64,000 nucleotides of DNA from Liriodendron chinense (taxonomy: Eukaryota; Streptophyta; Magnoliopsida; Magnoliales; Magnoliaceae), in NCBI GenBank assembly GCA_003013855.2, contig PVNU02002362.1:62001-126000 (forward strand). Reading direction: 5' to 3'. Made by a program: the position numbers and the translations under genes. Shown piece by piece: positions 12,132 to 23,314 of this stretch. The notes beneath the pieces are model-generated. The model saw only the letters and a list, made by a program, of their open reading frames with translations. It was not told the origin of the DNA and ran no database searches. Every line of letters starts with the position of its first letter. Within the stretch, counting starts at the first letter, position 1.

Positions 12132-12140
12132 TACATTCAA

Positions 12141-12193
12141 GAGGCCGGTTCTACTACAAAGGAGGGTAGGATAACCCAATCCTACAAATAGGG
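12141..12193 (+). repeat. Left terminal inverted repeat of giant Mutator-like element
   Basis: It begins GAGGCCGGTTCTACTACAAA and matches the reverse complement of 22307-22359 at 49 of 53 positions. The 9 bp flank TACATTCAA precedes it. Confidence 0.88.
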
Positions 12194-12250
12194 ATTATAT
12201 GGCCCATACGTCGTTATTTTTAATATTAAAACCGTTAATCAGGATTATCC

Positions 12251-12403
12251 ACTGGATTACTAATGTGTCTCAAAACCCCTTGTTATCCAACGTTTAGGTG
12301 GGCCACATCAGAGGTAAAAAAGTACACTGGATTGCTAATGTGTCTCAAAACCCCTTGTTATCCAATGTTTAGGTGGGCCACATTAGAGGTCAAAAAGTAC
12401 ACA
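12251..12403 (+). repeat. 75 bp tandem duplication
   Basis: Two copies start ACTGGATT (12251 and 12326) and contain GTGTCTCAAAACCCCTTGTT and an AGGTGGGCCACAT word. A few substitutions separate them. Confidence 0.85.
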
Positions 12404-13161
12404 CCAATCGTCCGTTTTCCGAAGGGTGCAATTGTCATGTTTAAAAGTTAGAGAAGATACACACGGAGCAAATTATCTAAACACAGGAGAGGCTGATTTT
12501 ACTTTCAAGCTGACGTAATCCCTTGGCAAGTTATTTACAGTTTTACCATCGTCATTTGTGTATTTACTTTAAACGTGAAGTGGGGCGTACCTTGATTAAT
12601 TTCTAGGATCAACACCGTCCATCTATTTTCTTGGGTAAGTTTTTATCATTCTCCAAAAAATGAGACTGATCCGTTATGAAATTTTGGCTTAGGAAGTCTG
12701 AATGCAAGGTGTTATTCTGTGGACCATCTAAAACAAGGGAGAAAATTTTCTCACGTGTACAGACGTGTACAGAGAAGTTTATCTCACGTACGGGTCCCCC
12801 TCATGTAGTAAACTGTGTGGGTTGGATGTTCTTCTGAGTATACTTGCGGAAACTGTAGGGGGTCCACCATGATTTATCTGTTCTATCCACTCCGTCCATC
12901 GATTTTAACAAATAAATTCATGGCTTCAGCCCAAAAGAGACGCATATCAAGAGCAAAATTCGACCACACCAAACGATATAGTGTGAATTGAATGTACGTT
13001 TGTCAATTTCTTGTGGGCCAAAGAGGTTGTGGATGAAGAAGGAAGTTTTATTTTCCCTTCAACTATGTCCTTGTGATCTTATGAAGAGCTTAGATGAAAA
13101 ATAAGGAGCATTGTGGCCTTGGCAAGGTTTCAATACTCGAAATGATTATTGGCTTGGGGGT

Positions 13162-13187
13162 GGGGGGGGGGGGGGGGGGGGGGGGGG
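13162..13187 (+). repeat. Uninterrupted G26 homopolymer
   Basis: Twenty-six G in a row follow GGGGGT (13156-13161). It could form G-quadruplexes; its length is liable to sequencing error. Confidence 0.9.
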
Positions 13188-13411
13188 ATGGGGATTGGTC
13201 GACAAAAGCTTCAGAGATACTAAGTTTTTTTTATCAATGAATAAAAATAGCTGAAAAATGGAAGGAAGGCATGGATAAGCCACATACATTGACGGTGGGC
13301 CCAATCGAATATACTCGTTGATTCAGTGTAATGTCTCTAATGTAAGGTATACCGTGTCCAATTTGTATCGAAACGGACGTGGTACCATTTTGAACCATTA
13401 CAGGCATCCCA

Positions 13412-13915
13412 GAGAAATTTTGGACGCATTTACGGATGGTTGTTCGCGCTTTCACTTTTTTTTTGGCAATTCGGCATACGGTATATGATCACACCTGATC
13501 GTTGCCGATGCCAGGTATATTGAGTCTGATTTGGATCGAAACGGACGTACTCTCATTTTTATCCGTTATAAGGATGTCAGAGAAATTTAGGATGCATTTT
13601 GGATGGTTGTTCGCTCTGTCACTCTGTTTTGACAAAACGGCATACAGTTTGCTATCCCACCTGATCGCTGCCGATGTTGGATATATTGAGTTTGATTGGG
13701 ATGAAAATGGACGTGGACTCATTTTCATCCATAATAAGAATGTCGGAGAAATTTAAGACGCATTTCGGATGGTAGTTCGCTCTGTCACTCTTTTTCGACA
13801 ATTCAACATGCGGTCTGCGATCTCACTTGATCGTTGCCGATGCTGGGTATATTGAGTCCGATTGGGATGAAAATGGAAGTGGACTCATTTTCACCCCCTT
13901 ATAAGGATGTCGGAT
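13412..13915 (+). repeat. Tandem array, three units of ~167 bp, with diverged copy upstream
   Basis: Unit starts can be followed at the word GAGAAATTT (about 13412, 13579 and 13746) and at GATCGTTGCCGATG-like words. Each unit ends in a GGACTCATTTTCATCC-like segment. A diverged part-copy reaches back to about 13300. Short open frames here are by-products of the repeat. Confidence 0.85.
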
Positions 13916-14469
13916 AAATTTTGGACGGCTTTTTGACATAGGAATTTTGATCCCACTTGAAATGGATGTGGACCCTTAGTGTGAGCCCACCTTCTTGATC
14001 GATTCGTACATCCACCTTGTACATCCGTTATTCCAGCACATTTTAATGGCCTGAGATTGTTCAGATACAAATTTTAGGTGGAGTTTCTAACTCTTCTAAT
14101 AATAATACTTTGATGATTCAAGTGGTATGGTCCACTTGAGATTCGTATCATTGTAATGTTGGCTCATGTCCCAGAAACACTTCAGGGTGGGTCCAACACA
14201 GTAAGTGTAACACCACTAAGTAGTGGTCCGTGTAGTAGGAGTACTGCACCAACTACAACTCACCTCTACATCTAACTCGCCCATAAGCAGACAAGTGGGT
14301 AGAGTTAATCTTCATACATCACTGTTTGAACTGGTGTAGTCCACATAACATTTGTATCTTCCCAAGGTTTATCGATCCTGGACTAAAGTGACATAGAAAT
14401 ACATATGGACGGATTGGATATTCCAAAAAAAGACATCAAGATGGGCCCACACGTTAAGGGTATCAACCC

Positions 14470-14983
14470 GTACACGGATTGGCTAGTGACCCCAACACCA
14501 GCCCGGGGCTGGTGTCAAAGCTGTGTGGGCCCCACCATGATGTATGTGTTCTATCCATGCTGTCCATCCATTTTTCCACCTCATTTTAGGGCGTGCCCCA
14601 AAAATGAGGCTGATCCAAATCTCAGGTGGACCACACAGCAGGAAAACAGTGGGAATTGAATTCTCGCTGTTAAATACTCAGATGAAACTGATATTTGTGT
14701 TTTCACTTCATGAAGGTATGTGTGACCTTATCAATAGGTTGGATGGCAAATAAACATCGTGGTGGGCCCTGAGAAGTTTTTAAGGGTGGACGTTCAATCA
14801 ACACTGTTTTCCTGCCGTGTGGTCCACCTGAGATTTGGATCTGCCTCATTTTTGGGGCCACGCCCTAAAATGAGGTGGAAAATGGATGGACAGCATGGAT
14901 AAAACACATACATCATGGTGAGGCCCACACAGATTTGACACCAGCCCCGGATTAGTGTTGGAGTCACTAGCCAATCCGCATCC
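14470..14983. mobile_element. Mutator-type MITE 1 (514 bp, long inverted arms)
   Basis: Arms of about 190 bp are inverted repeats (CGGATTGGCTAGTGAC at 14475 against its reverse complement ending 14978), joined by a ~130 bp centre. The 9 bp duplication TATCAACCC flanks it (14461-14469 and 14984-14992). The arms contain the GTGGGCCCCACCATGATGTA word that recurs across the window. No coding capacity. Confidence 0.85.
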
Positions 14984-16261
14984 TATCAACCCACTAAGGT
15001 TCTCATTCCGTATTACAGGTTTCCCGCCCTAACTTTAGTTCGGGTGGGAAAATGTCAAAATTGATGGGTTGGTATACGGTTGTCGTCCCCAATGTGTTTA
15101 ACTTATGGTGGCCCTTAGTTATGTTATCCCCTCCATCCAAATATCTTAACACATGATTATACGGATGAACTTTAAATTGAACCTTATCAAGTTTTTTTGT
15201 GGACCACACCACATGAAAAGTAAAATTAAATGGAAACACCAAATGTCTTTATTTATTTGTTTATTGGTTTCACATAAATTTTGGATCATCATTTTGGTGC
15301 CCCTTTCTATAAAAATGTCTATGATGGTGTTACAAATCAAATGAACGGATTGGATATGTCATGGACGTACCACAACCCTGGAACCCTGGGAATGGTCACA
15401 CCAAATACGGGGTGATCTGTGAAACACCAAAAAATATAGATTACTTCTATAAGGAACGTAGAGTTTAACAATCATGTGTTACGTGAGTAACACCTTGAAG
15501 CATGCAACCCTCGACATGTGTGGCCAACTGTGATCAGTATGTTGTCTATCTTCACCATCTATTTGACTTTGTAGGTGATTTTAATAGTTATCCTAAAATT
15601 GAGGTGTATCTAAATTTCAAATGGACCCATTCGGCAATACCAAGTAATGGCCACTCAGACTTAGTTGGAGACATATGGTCGTATTTGGGGTAGTGTGAGG
15701 CCCATTGTGATGATATTTATGTGGTCTCTTCATCTAGGTGTTTGAGAGCTTATAAACAGCTTGGATGGAAAATTAATATTTTCGGGGAATCCATGATGTT
15801 TTTAATGGTAGAGATTCATTCACGACTTTTTTGTTGTGGCGTGGTCCACCCAATATTTGTGTCCACTTCATTTTTTGGATCGTACCCTAATATAAAATTT
15901 GCAAATGGTTGGATGGTGTTGATTTAAGATACATACATGAGTGTGAGCCCCATAGGCAGGGGTCCCACCCACCACGGTGGATCCGGTGTCTCACCTATTC
16001 CGCTCGAAGGAAACTGGCGGCATCTTATGGGTCTCTCTCCTTTTCCTTTTCCTCCTCTCTCTCTCTCTCCATTTTCTCCATCTGTCTCTCCCTTTCTGAA
16101 CTTCATCTCAACCTCCTTCTCAATATCGACCTCCCCCACTCATCTTCTCTGTCAATCCTTACAGCAGCCATCCATTCTTACACTTAATTTAATATTAGGA
16201 GTAAAAAAAGTTTACCACATTCTAAATATCAGGTGGACCATAAAACAATAAAAACTGCTGA

Positions 16262-16516
16262 TTTCAATAATCACAATTAAAAATTCAAAAGGTTCCAATT
16301 CTCAAGTTTTCGTAATGTTTATTTCCCATCCGACCTATTCGTAATGTCTGAACGATCTGGGTGAAGTGCAAATATAAATATCAACTTCATGCAAAACATT
16401 TGGAGCCCATAAAAGATTTATAATGGCTATTCATCATTGTTTCCAATGGTATGGGTCACCTCATATTGGAAATCTCAAATGAGGGTTGGAATGATGTCCT
16501 AAAATGACAGAGGAAA
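16262..16516 (+). repeat. Diverged direct repeat, copy 1
   Basis: It matches about 17963-18216 in the same orientation, sharing AACGATCTG, CTTCATGCAAAACATTT and GGAATGATGTCCTAAAATGA-like words. Both resemble the right arm of the MITE family. Confidence 0.7.
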
Positions 16517-17962
16517 ACAGATGGACGACATCGATATACAAAACATACATCAAGGTGACACTAAAAATTACCATAGCCAGAATGCTAACTGTGGGGCTGA
16601 CTATAATCAGTGTTAGTTCTACTAACAATATGCTTCTATCGTAATAAAAAAAACTCGAATCATACACAAATTAACTCTGGGTCCAACACGAACGTACATA
16701 GTCGTGTTGCGCCTAGAGTATCATATTCATAAAGAGCATAAGGACATGGTTAATCCAAGCCGTAAAATTATTTTTACAATTCATCATATCAGTTACGCCC
16801 AGAGTTGTAGCATATCCAACGCATAAGTGCACCGTACAATACAAAATAGTGGGAATAATGACTTCCACTTAGGGAGCTCAGTGGAGCGAGAAAATTCTGA
16901 TATCCAATACACTCCAAACCCATATAATGCAGAGTTAGATCTTAAAACTGGTCTAACTAATTAAAGTGACCAGAAAATGATCCTAATAAATAATTTGGAA
17001 TCATATTCGGGTCGCATCCGCATCTAGTAGTGAGATCTAATAGGATTCTGATATTTGCATGATTCAAGCCTTCAACGAAACCCTTTTGAGAAAAGTGATC
17101 CTAGGGCTCATTCATGTGGCCCATCAAGATGTATATGTTACATCCATACCGTCCATCCATACTGACAGATCATTAAAGGCCATCAGCCAAATTTAAAGAA
17201 AATCTGTACCTGAATAATAGGGTTATATGGATATGGTTGTTTATAAGTGGATCGAATATGGATATCACCTTTTGAATCCGAGACGGAGTCGAATCGGATC
17301 TGAATATTGCTACAGATTTTTCAAAATTGGAGTCGGATCCAACTGGATCGAATCCATAACCAACATATTGAGAGGCCTGTATTCCATTGTTGAAACCTTA
17401 CCAATGCCCACAATAATGATTATTTCTCATCGCAATTGTTTATGAGATAAAAAAAATCATGGATGATGGGAAAAATACAAGTATCATTTATGTCCAAAAC
17501 TTCTGAGGTCCCCAAGTATTTTTTTAAATGTACACATTTACACTGTTTCGTATGGTATAGTCCAATTGAGCGTTGGATATGCTTCCATAAAATATTATCT
17601 GCTCATGTGCATGAAAGGAGCCAATAATATACATAAGTGGACCATGACATAGGAAACGGTTCAAATAATGATTTCCACTGTAGAATATTTCCTTAGGTTC
17701 TTAATCATGTTTATTTGCCATTAAAAAATTCCAACATTCAAACTTCTAGCTACTCAGCAACTTGTTCATAACATCACATAGACCTACATGAATGTGAAAA
17801 AAAATTGAGTCTTCGGCTATCAGTTTTGGGCCCCAAAACAACTATTTCAACAATATACATTCAATTCTCAATCATCTTGTATTGTGGTCCACTTGAGAAT
17901 TTTTATACAATTTATTTTTTTAGATCTAAATATCAAGTGGACTGTAAAACAATATAAAAACT

Positions 17963-18216
17963 GCTGATTTGAGTAATCACCAATATAAAAACTCAAGTTT
18001 CTTGTAATGTTTATTTTCTATCCAACCCGTTGATAATGTCTAAACGATCTGAGTGAAGGAAAAATACAAATGAGGCATATCAGCTTCATGCAAAACATTT
18101 AGAGCTCATTAAATATTTTTAAGGGCTATTCATCACTGTTTCCAGTGGTATGGATCCACCTGAGATTTTCATATACTTGAGGGTTAGAATGATGTCCTAA
18201 AATGATAGAGGATAAC
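17963..18216 (+). repeat. Diverged direct repeat, copy 2
   Basis: Partner of 16262-16516, about 1.7 kb away and clearly diverged; probably a second MITE remnant or a segmental duplication inside the giant element. Confidence 0.7.
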
Positions 18217-18797
18217 AGATCAGGAAGATCATGTGTTACGTGAGTAACACCTTAAAGCCTACTACCCACAACTCGTGGGGCCGACCCATGAATGTATTAT
18301 TTATCCACACCGTCTAATTCAGTTTCTAGCACATATTATGGGCCCAGCCTAAATTTGTAACGTATCCGAACTTCAAGTGGACCATGCCACAAGAAACAGT
18401 GGGAATATTGATTTTCACTATTGATACCTTCCTAGTCACAACAAACAGTGGACCATGCCCCCACAATGTTGTTAGTGTTGTTTACTTTAATCTAAACTTT
18501 TATAAGATCACAGGGACTGGATTAAGTAAAAACACAAATATCAGCTTCGTCTAAAACTTTTGGGTCCCCAATAATAAAACAACAGTAGAAATTCAGTGTA
18601 ATGTTTTCCTATGGTGTGGTCCACCAGATAATAATTGATATGTTATACCTATCAACATCAATTTTTCTCCTATGACAAAAGGTAGGAAAGAAATGGATGA
18701 ACGGTATAGATTAAAGAGTTTGAAGATGATGGTCCAATGAAGGTTGGATGAAAATAGATGAAGTGTCAAGTTCAGTACGTAATCCGCCTTCACCGAG

Positions 18798-19340
18798 GAG
18801 AGCGGATTAGGTGAGAGCCCCGGCCTCACCCAAGACGGTGTGGCCCTTACCCTGGGTTACTGTGGGGCCCACCTTGATGTATGTATTATTTATCGACACC
18901 GTCCATCCATTTTTCCATATCATTTTAGGGGATTACACGAGAAATGAAGAAGATAAAATTATCAAGTGGACCATTACATTGGAAACAGTGGTTATTGACC
19001 ATTAATGGACCACAAAAGTTTTGGATGAAGCTGATATTTGTTTTTTCTCTTCATTCCGGCTCATGTGACCTTATCAACAGATTCGATGGACTATGGAAAC
19101 ATGAAGGTGCGTCCTAATAAGTTTTTAATGGTAGGATGGTCAATCACCACTGTTTCTTATGGTATGGTCCACCTGATAATTTTATCTTCTTTATTTTTGG
19201 TATATTGACCTAAGATGATATGGAAAAACGGATGGACGGAGTAGATACATAATACATACATCAAGGTGGGCCCCACAGTAACCCCACGGTAAGGGCCGCA
19301 CCGTCTTAGGTGAGCCCGGGGTCTCACCTAATCCGCTGCC
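18798..19340. mobile_element. Mutator-type MITE 2 (543 bp)
   Basis: Inverted arms begin AGCGGATTAGGTGAG (18801) and end in the reverse complement (CTCACCTAATCCGCT). The duplication TTCACCGAG lies at 18789-18797 and 19341-19349. The identity between flanks extends to 15 bp, so the exact edge is uncertain by about 3 bp. The arms hold a GTGGGGCCCACCTTGATGTA word, as in the other MITEs. Confidence 0.82.
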
Positions 19341-19377
19341 TTCACCGAGGAGGCCTCTTCACCGGGATACCCACGCA

Positions 19378-19915
19378 GAAATCGGAATGCAAACGGAGTT
19401 ACTCAGGACGCTCTTATCATCCTGAGTAAACTCAGTTGGGCCCACTGTGAATGTATGTGGCTTATCTACACCGTCCATCCATTTTTCTAGCTCATATTAG
19501 TCGTTGATCCCAAACTTGAAGCATATACAAATCTCAAGTGGATCATACCATAGGAAACAGTGGGAATAATGATTTCCACCGTTGAAACCTTCATAGGGCC
19601 CAAAGTGATGCTTATTTGTCATCTAACCTGTTCATAAGATCACATAGGCATAGATGAAGGGAAAAAATAAATATCAGCTTGATCCAAAACTTCTGTGGCT
19701 CCCAACAAATTTTCAATGGTAAACATTCAGTTCACACTTTTCATATGATGTGGTCCACTTGAGCTTTCAATATTCTTCATTTTTTTTATTAAGACCTAAA
19801 ATTATCTTCTAAGATGGATTGACGGAGTGGATAAAATACATAAATCATGGTAGACCCCAAAGAGTTTACTCAGTACGCTAAGCGTCCTGAGTAACTCCGT
19901 TCGTAATCTGATTCC
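19378..19915. mobile_element. Mutator-type MITE 3 (538 bp)
   Basis: Inverted arms contain AACGGAGTTACTCAGGACGC and its reverse complement (TCCTGAGTAACTCCGTT). Flanks ACCCACGCA (19369-19377) and ACCCACACA (19916-19924) match at 8 of 9 positions. The interior resembles MITEs 1 and 2. Confidence 0.8.
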
Positions 19916-20309
19916 ACCCACACACGACAACAGCATGACGGATAGTCACATGCATCTACGATTGGTGCATTTCAACCTGTGGGGCTAACCATGATGTAAT
20001 TTACATACATCTATACCGTTCATCCACTTTCACACCTCATTTTAGAGCATTATACAAAAAATTATTCATATCCAGATATTAGATGGACCATAGATACAAT
20101 GGAAGGTTTTGAATGAATTCCACACATCAAAAACTTCACTAGCCACCACAAAAAAATTTTCCCAAGCAAAAATTATAGGAATAAATGGAAGGTCGGCTTA
20201 GATATACAAAATCTAAATCAAGAATGAACATACACTGTGAGTGTCATAGCAACTACATTTTACCCAATTGACATTGGACCCAATACATGTCTATCCATTG
20301 TGTCCAACA

Positions 20310-22130
20310 TATGTATGGCCCATATATTTTTGTTATGTGATCTCTTCCGTCTAATCAATTTAATGTGTTAAAATAAGACATTCTTAAAAATATTGGAAGT
20401 GTCCAATGAACAGGTGGACCATAGATTCGTCATTTCATATCATTTTTCTTAATGGTCCAGAATTAATCCACAGTTGGAAACGAAATACTACTTACTTCAA
20501 AGTCATTTTCCATCCCGTGACAAAAAAGGACACGATCAATAATTTGGACAACTTTGATCTATAGAGATCATGATTGTGTGCCTTATGAAAATTATGTCAC
20601 AATAATTGTCCAATTGTCAATAACGACTCTTATCAGTGATGTGCTTGACCTAATATTTACAATTATCTTAAATTTGGGATTCTATACATAAAAGTGATGA
20701 AAAATTGGATTGACGGTTTTGATCTACAAATTGTAGATCATGGAGGACCATGGATGGTTAGCATCCCACACAAAACAATGTTTCCAAATTAATACAGAAA
20801 CTAAATAAAAAACTAGCAGGTGACTGATTTAAGGCCATGTATGGCCCACAACTTTTTTAATATGATCTATTACATTCTATCAATTCAACATGTTATAATT
20901 AGACATGTAAAAAAAAAAAAAAATCAGAACTATCCCATGAACAGGTGGAACACAGATTCGTCATTTCATATAATTTTGCTTAAGGGTCCAAAATTATTCT
21001 ATAGTTGGAAACAAATTACTGCTTGTTTCAAATTCATTTTTCCTCTCGTGACAAAAAAGGACACGGTAATTAATTTGGACGACTTTGATCAATGAAGATT
21101 ATGATTATGGGCGCTATGAATATTGTGTCACAGTAACTGTGCAGTTGTCATTAACGACTCTTACCAATCATGTGGTCCACCCAATATTTAGAATTAACTA
21201 ATATTTGGGATTCTATACATAAAAGTGATGGAAAAAATGGATGGACGGTTTTGATTTACAAACTATACACAATGGAGAACCACTGATGTTTAGCATCCCA
21301 CACAAAATGGTGTTACCATATTAACACTGAAACTATATAAAAAACTAGTAGGTGGACGATTTGAAGCCATGTATGGCCCACAATTCTTTTTATGTCATCT
21401 CTTCCTTCTAATCAATTCAACATGTTAAAATAAGACATTCTTAAAAACATTTAAACTATCCCATAAATAGGTGGACCACAGATTTGTCATTTCATATCGT
21501 TTAGCTTAACGGTCCAAAATTAATCCATAGTTAGAAGCAAAATACTGCTTCTTTCAAAGTCATTTTACCTCCCGTGAAAAAAAATGACACAATAAATATT
21601 TTGGACGACTTCGATCTATGAGATCTTGATTGTGGGCCGTATAATAATCGTGTCACACTAACCATCCAATTCTCATTAATGACTCTTACCAATGGTGTGG
21701 TCCACCTTATATTTACAATTATATAATATTTGCGATTCGATCTATAAGACAGACGGAAAAATGTATGGGAGGATTCGATTTACAATAAAGTATCTCATGG
21801 AAGTTCAGAGACGGTTATCATCACACCCAAAATGGTGTTACCCGCTTAACACCGAAACAAATTCATAAACTGGTAGGTGGTCGGTTTGAAGTCACATATG
21901 GCCCACGGTTCTTTTTTATGTGATCTGTTCCGTCTAAACAATTCAAAAGGTTAAAATAAGACATCTGTCAAATTATTGAAAAGATCCCATGAACAGGTGG
22001 ATCACAACAAAATGATTTTGTATCATTTTGTTTAATGGTCCAAAATTAATCCACCGTTGTGGCGAAAGTACTACGAATCTCTACCTCATCTTTTTTATGA
22101 TAAACAATAATCATACAGAAGAAACTCATG
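20310..22130 (+). repeat. Tandem array, four units of ~527 bp
   Basis: Units can be aligned at TATGGCCCA (about 20315, 20837, 21371 and 21895) and at CAGGTGG-like words (20411, 20942, 21468 and 21994), giving periods of 522-534 bp. The array lies next to the right terminal repeat of the giant element. Units are moderately diverged and non-coding. Confidence 0.85.
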
Positions 22131-22306
22131 GATGGTGTTGATCAGTGAATATCATGATGTTGGGCCCCATTTCACACTTGTATAGGCGTTTCAAGAACTT
22201 GAGGGTAGAGTTGTAATAATCGTAATGGTGAGGGGTAATTACAACTGCGAGTAGGATATATATTTCAGTGTGAGTATGCAGTGTTTTTAGGAACAAGACA
22301 GAAGTG

Positions 22307-22359
22307 CCCCATTTGTAGGATAAGGTTATCCTACGCTCCTTTGTAGTAGAACCGGCCTC
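22307..22359 (-). repeat. Right terminal inverted repeat of giant Mutator-like element
   Basis: Reverse complement of 12141-12193 with four mismatches, followed by the 9 bp repeat TACATTCAA (22360-22368). Confidence 0.88.
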
Positions 22360-22388
22360 TACATTCAAATCTATCATTGATGTGCTAT

Positions 22389-23009
22389 GGAAGCAGATTA
22401 GCTGGTGCTCCCTACACTAGCGAGGTTGCTGGTGCAGTGACATCATCAAGTTCTGTGGGTCCCACCATGAGGTACTTGTTATATCCAAACCGTCCGTCCA
22501 TGTTTTGGGATCATGCTAAGGCTTGACCCAAAAAATCAGACAGATCCAAGGATCCAGTGAACCACACTGCAGAAAGCAGTAGGAGATTGAACGTATACCA
22601 TTGAAACCTTTTTGGAGGTCCCAGAAGTTTTGGATCAGTCTGATATTTATTTTTACCCTTCATTCAGGTCCGTGTGACCTTATGAACAGTTTGGATGACA
22701 AATAAACATCATGGTGGACCCTGGGTATGTTTTAACGGTGAGAATCATTGTCCCCACTATTTTTATTGGTGTGGTCCACTTGAGTTTTGGATATGACTCA
22801 TTTTAGGTATCATGCACTAAAATGATCTCGTAAAATGGATGGACGGTTTGGATGTACTAAATACATCATTGTGGGGTCCACAGAGCCTTAATCTTCTTTG
22901 AACCGTTCGTACAAACACAGTGCTCGAGGACTGCGCACTCGCTCTGCGTCTGCCACGTCCCTACACCAGCAACGTAGCTGGTGTAGGGTGCACCAGCCAA
23001 TCCGCTTCC
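22389..23009. mobile_element. Mutator-type MITE 4 (621 bp)
   Basis: It starts GGAAGCAGATTAGCTGGTGC and ends in the matching reverse complement (GCACCAGCCAATCCGCTTCC). Flanks ATGTGCTAT (22380-22388) and ATGTGCTAC (23010-23018) match at 8 of 9. It lies just outside the giant element and shares internal words with MITEs 1-3. Confidence 0.82.
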
Positions 23010-23018
23010 ATGTGCTAC

Positions 23019-23309
23019 TACCTGAAAATGCACCCCATCTGATGAGATTGCCATTCACATCCCGATTTCTCTTATTTATTCAAATGTTTTGTAATCATTA
23101 GAAATAATTTTTCTCTTTATACCACATCCTCCATTGTATTCTCAAATATTTACAAACTATTCTTACAGAACAAAAAAAAAAAAAAAAAAAAAAAAATCAG
23201 TTGTTGTACCTTGTTTCTAACAACCCTGCCAAAAGCGAGAAGAGTGGTGGCTGATTGTCGTCTCAGAAGCAGATTGCAACCAAGAGTCTAGAAGCGAGAG
23301 GCGCGGCCG
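23019..23309. other. Spacer with A25 run, then start of an older LTR-like sequence
   Basis: A run of 25 A lies at 23172-23196. The sequence after it (from about 23200, TTGTTGTACCTTG) continues beyond the Sirevirus at 34511, judged by the clean 5 bp duplication. It is unclear whether the A-run is the tail of an old non-LTR insertion. Confidence 0.5.
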
Positions 23310-23314
23310 ATTTC

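Larger units (their letters stand above)
14993..18788. other. Non-coding interior of giant element, MITE fragments
   Basis: No gene is seen. A (TC)n-rich stretch lies at about 16035-16110. Several words shared with the MITEs occur without paired ends (for example ATCATGTGTTACGTGAGTAA near 15472 and again near 18229), so these look like broken or unpaired MITE arms. Confidence 0.55.
12141..22359. mobile_element. Giant non-coding Mutator-like element (10.2 kb)
   Basis: The region is bounded by inverted repeats of about 53 bp that begin GAGGCCGGTTCTACTACAAA (12141-12193, and in reverse 22307-22359) with four mismatches. Immediately outside lie perfect 9 bp direct repeats TACATTCAA (12132-12140 and 22360-22368). 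Inverted termini plus a 9 bp duplication are the signature of Mutator-like elements. No transposase or recognisable captured gene is seen; all open frames are short. Inside are a 75 bp duplication, a ~167 bp array, a ~527 bp array, three MITEs and diverged duplicate segments. The TIR length and lack of coding sequence make it non-autonomous. Alternative: a smaller element grown by later insertions and duplications, since only about 1.6 kb is explained by the nested MITEs. Confidence 0.8.

Noticed and set aside
14405..14753. Short frames within MITE arms (also 26-70 codon frames in 15-23 kb)
   Set aside because: They lie in inverted repeat arms or tandem units and have no recognisable domain.
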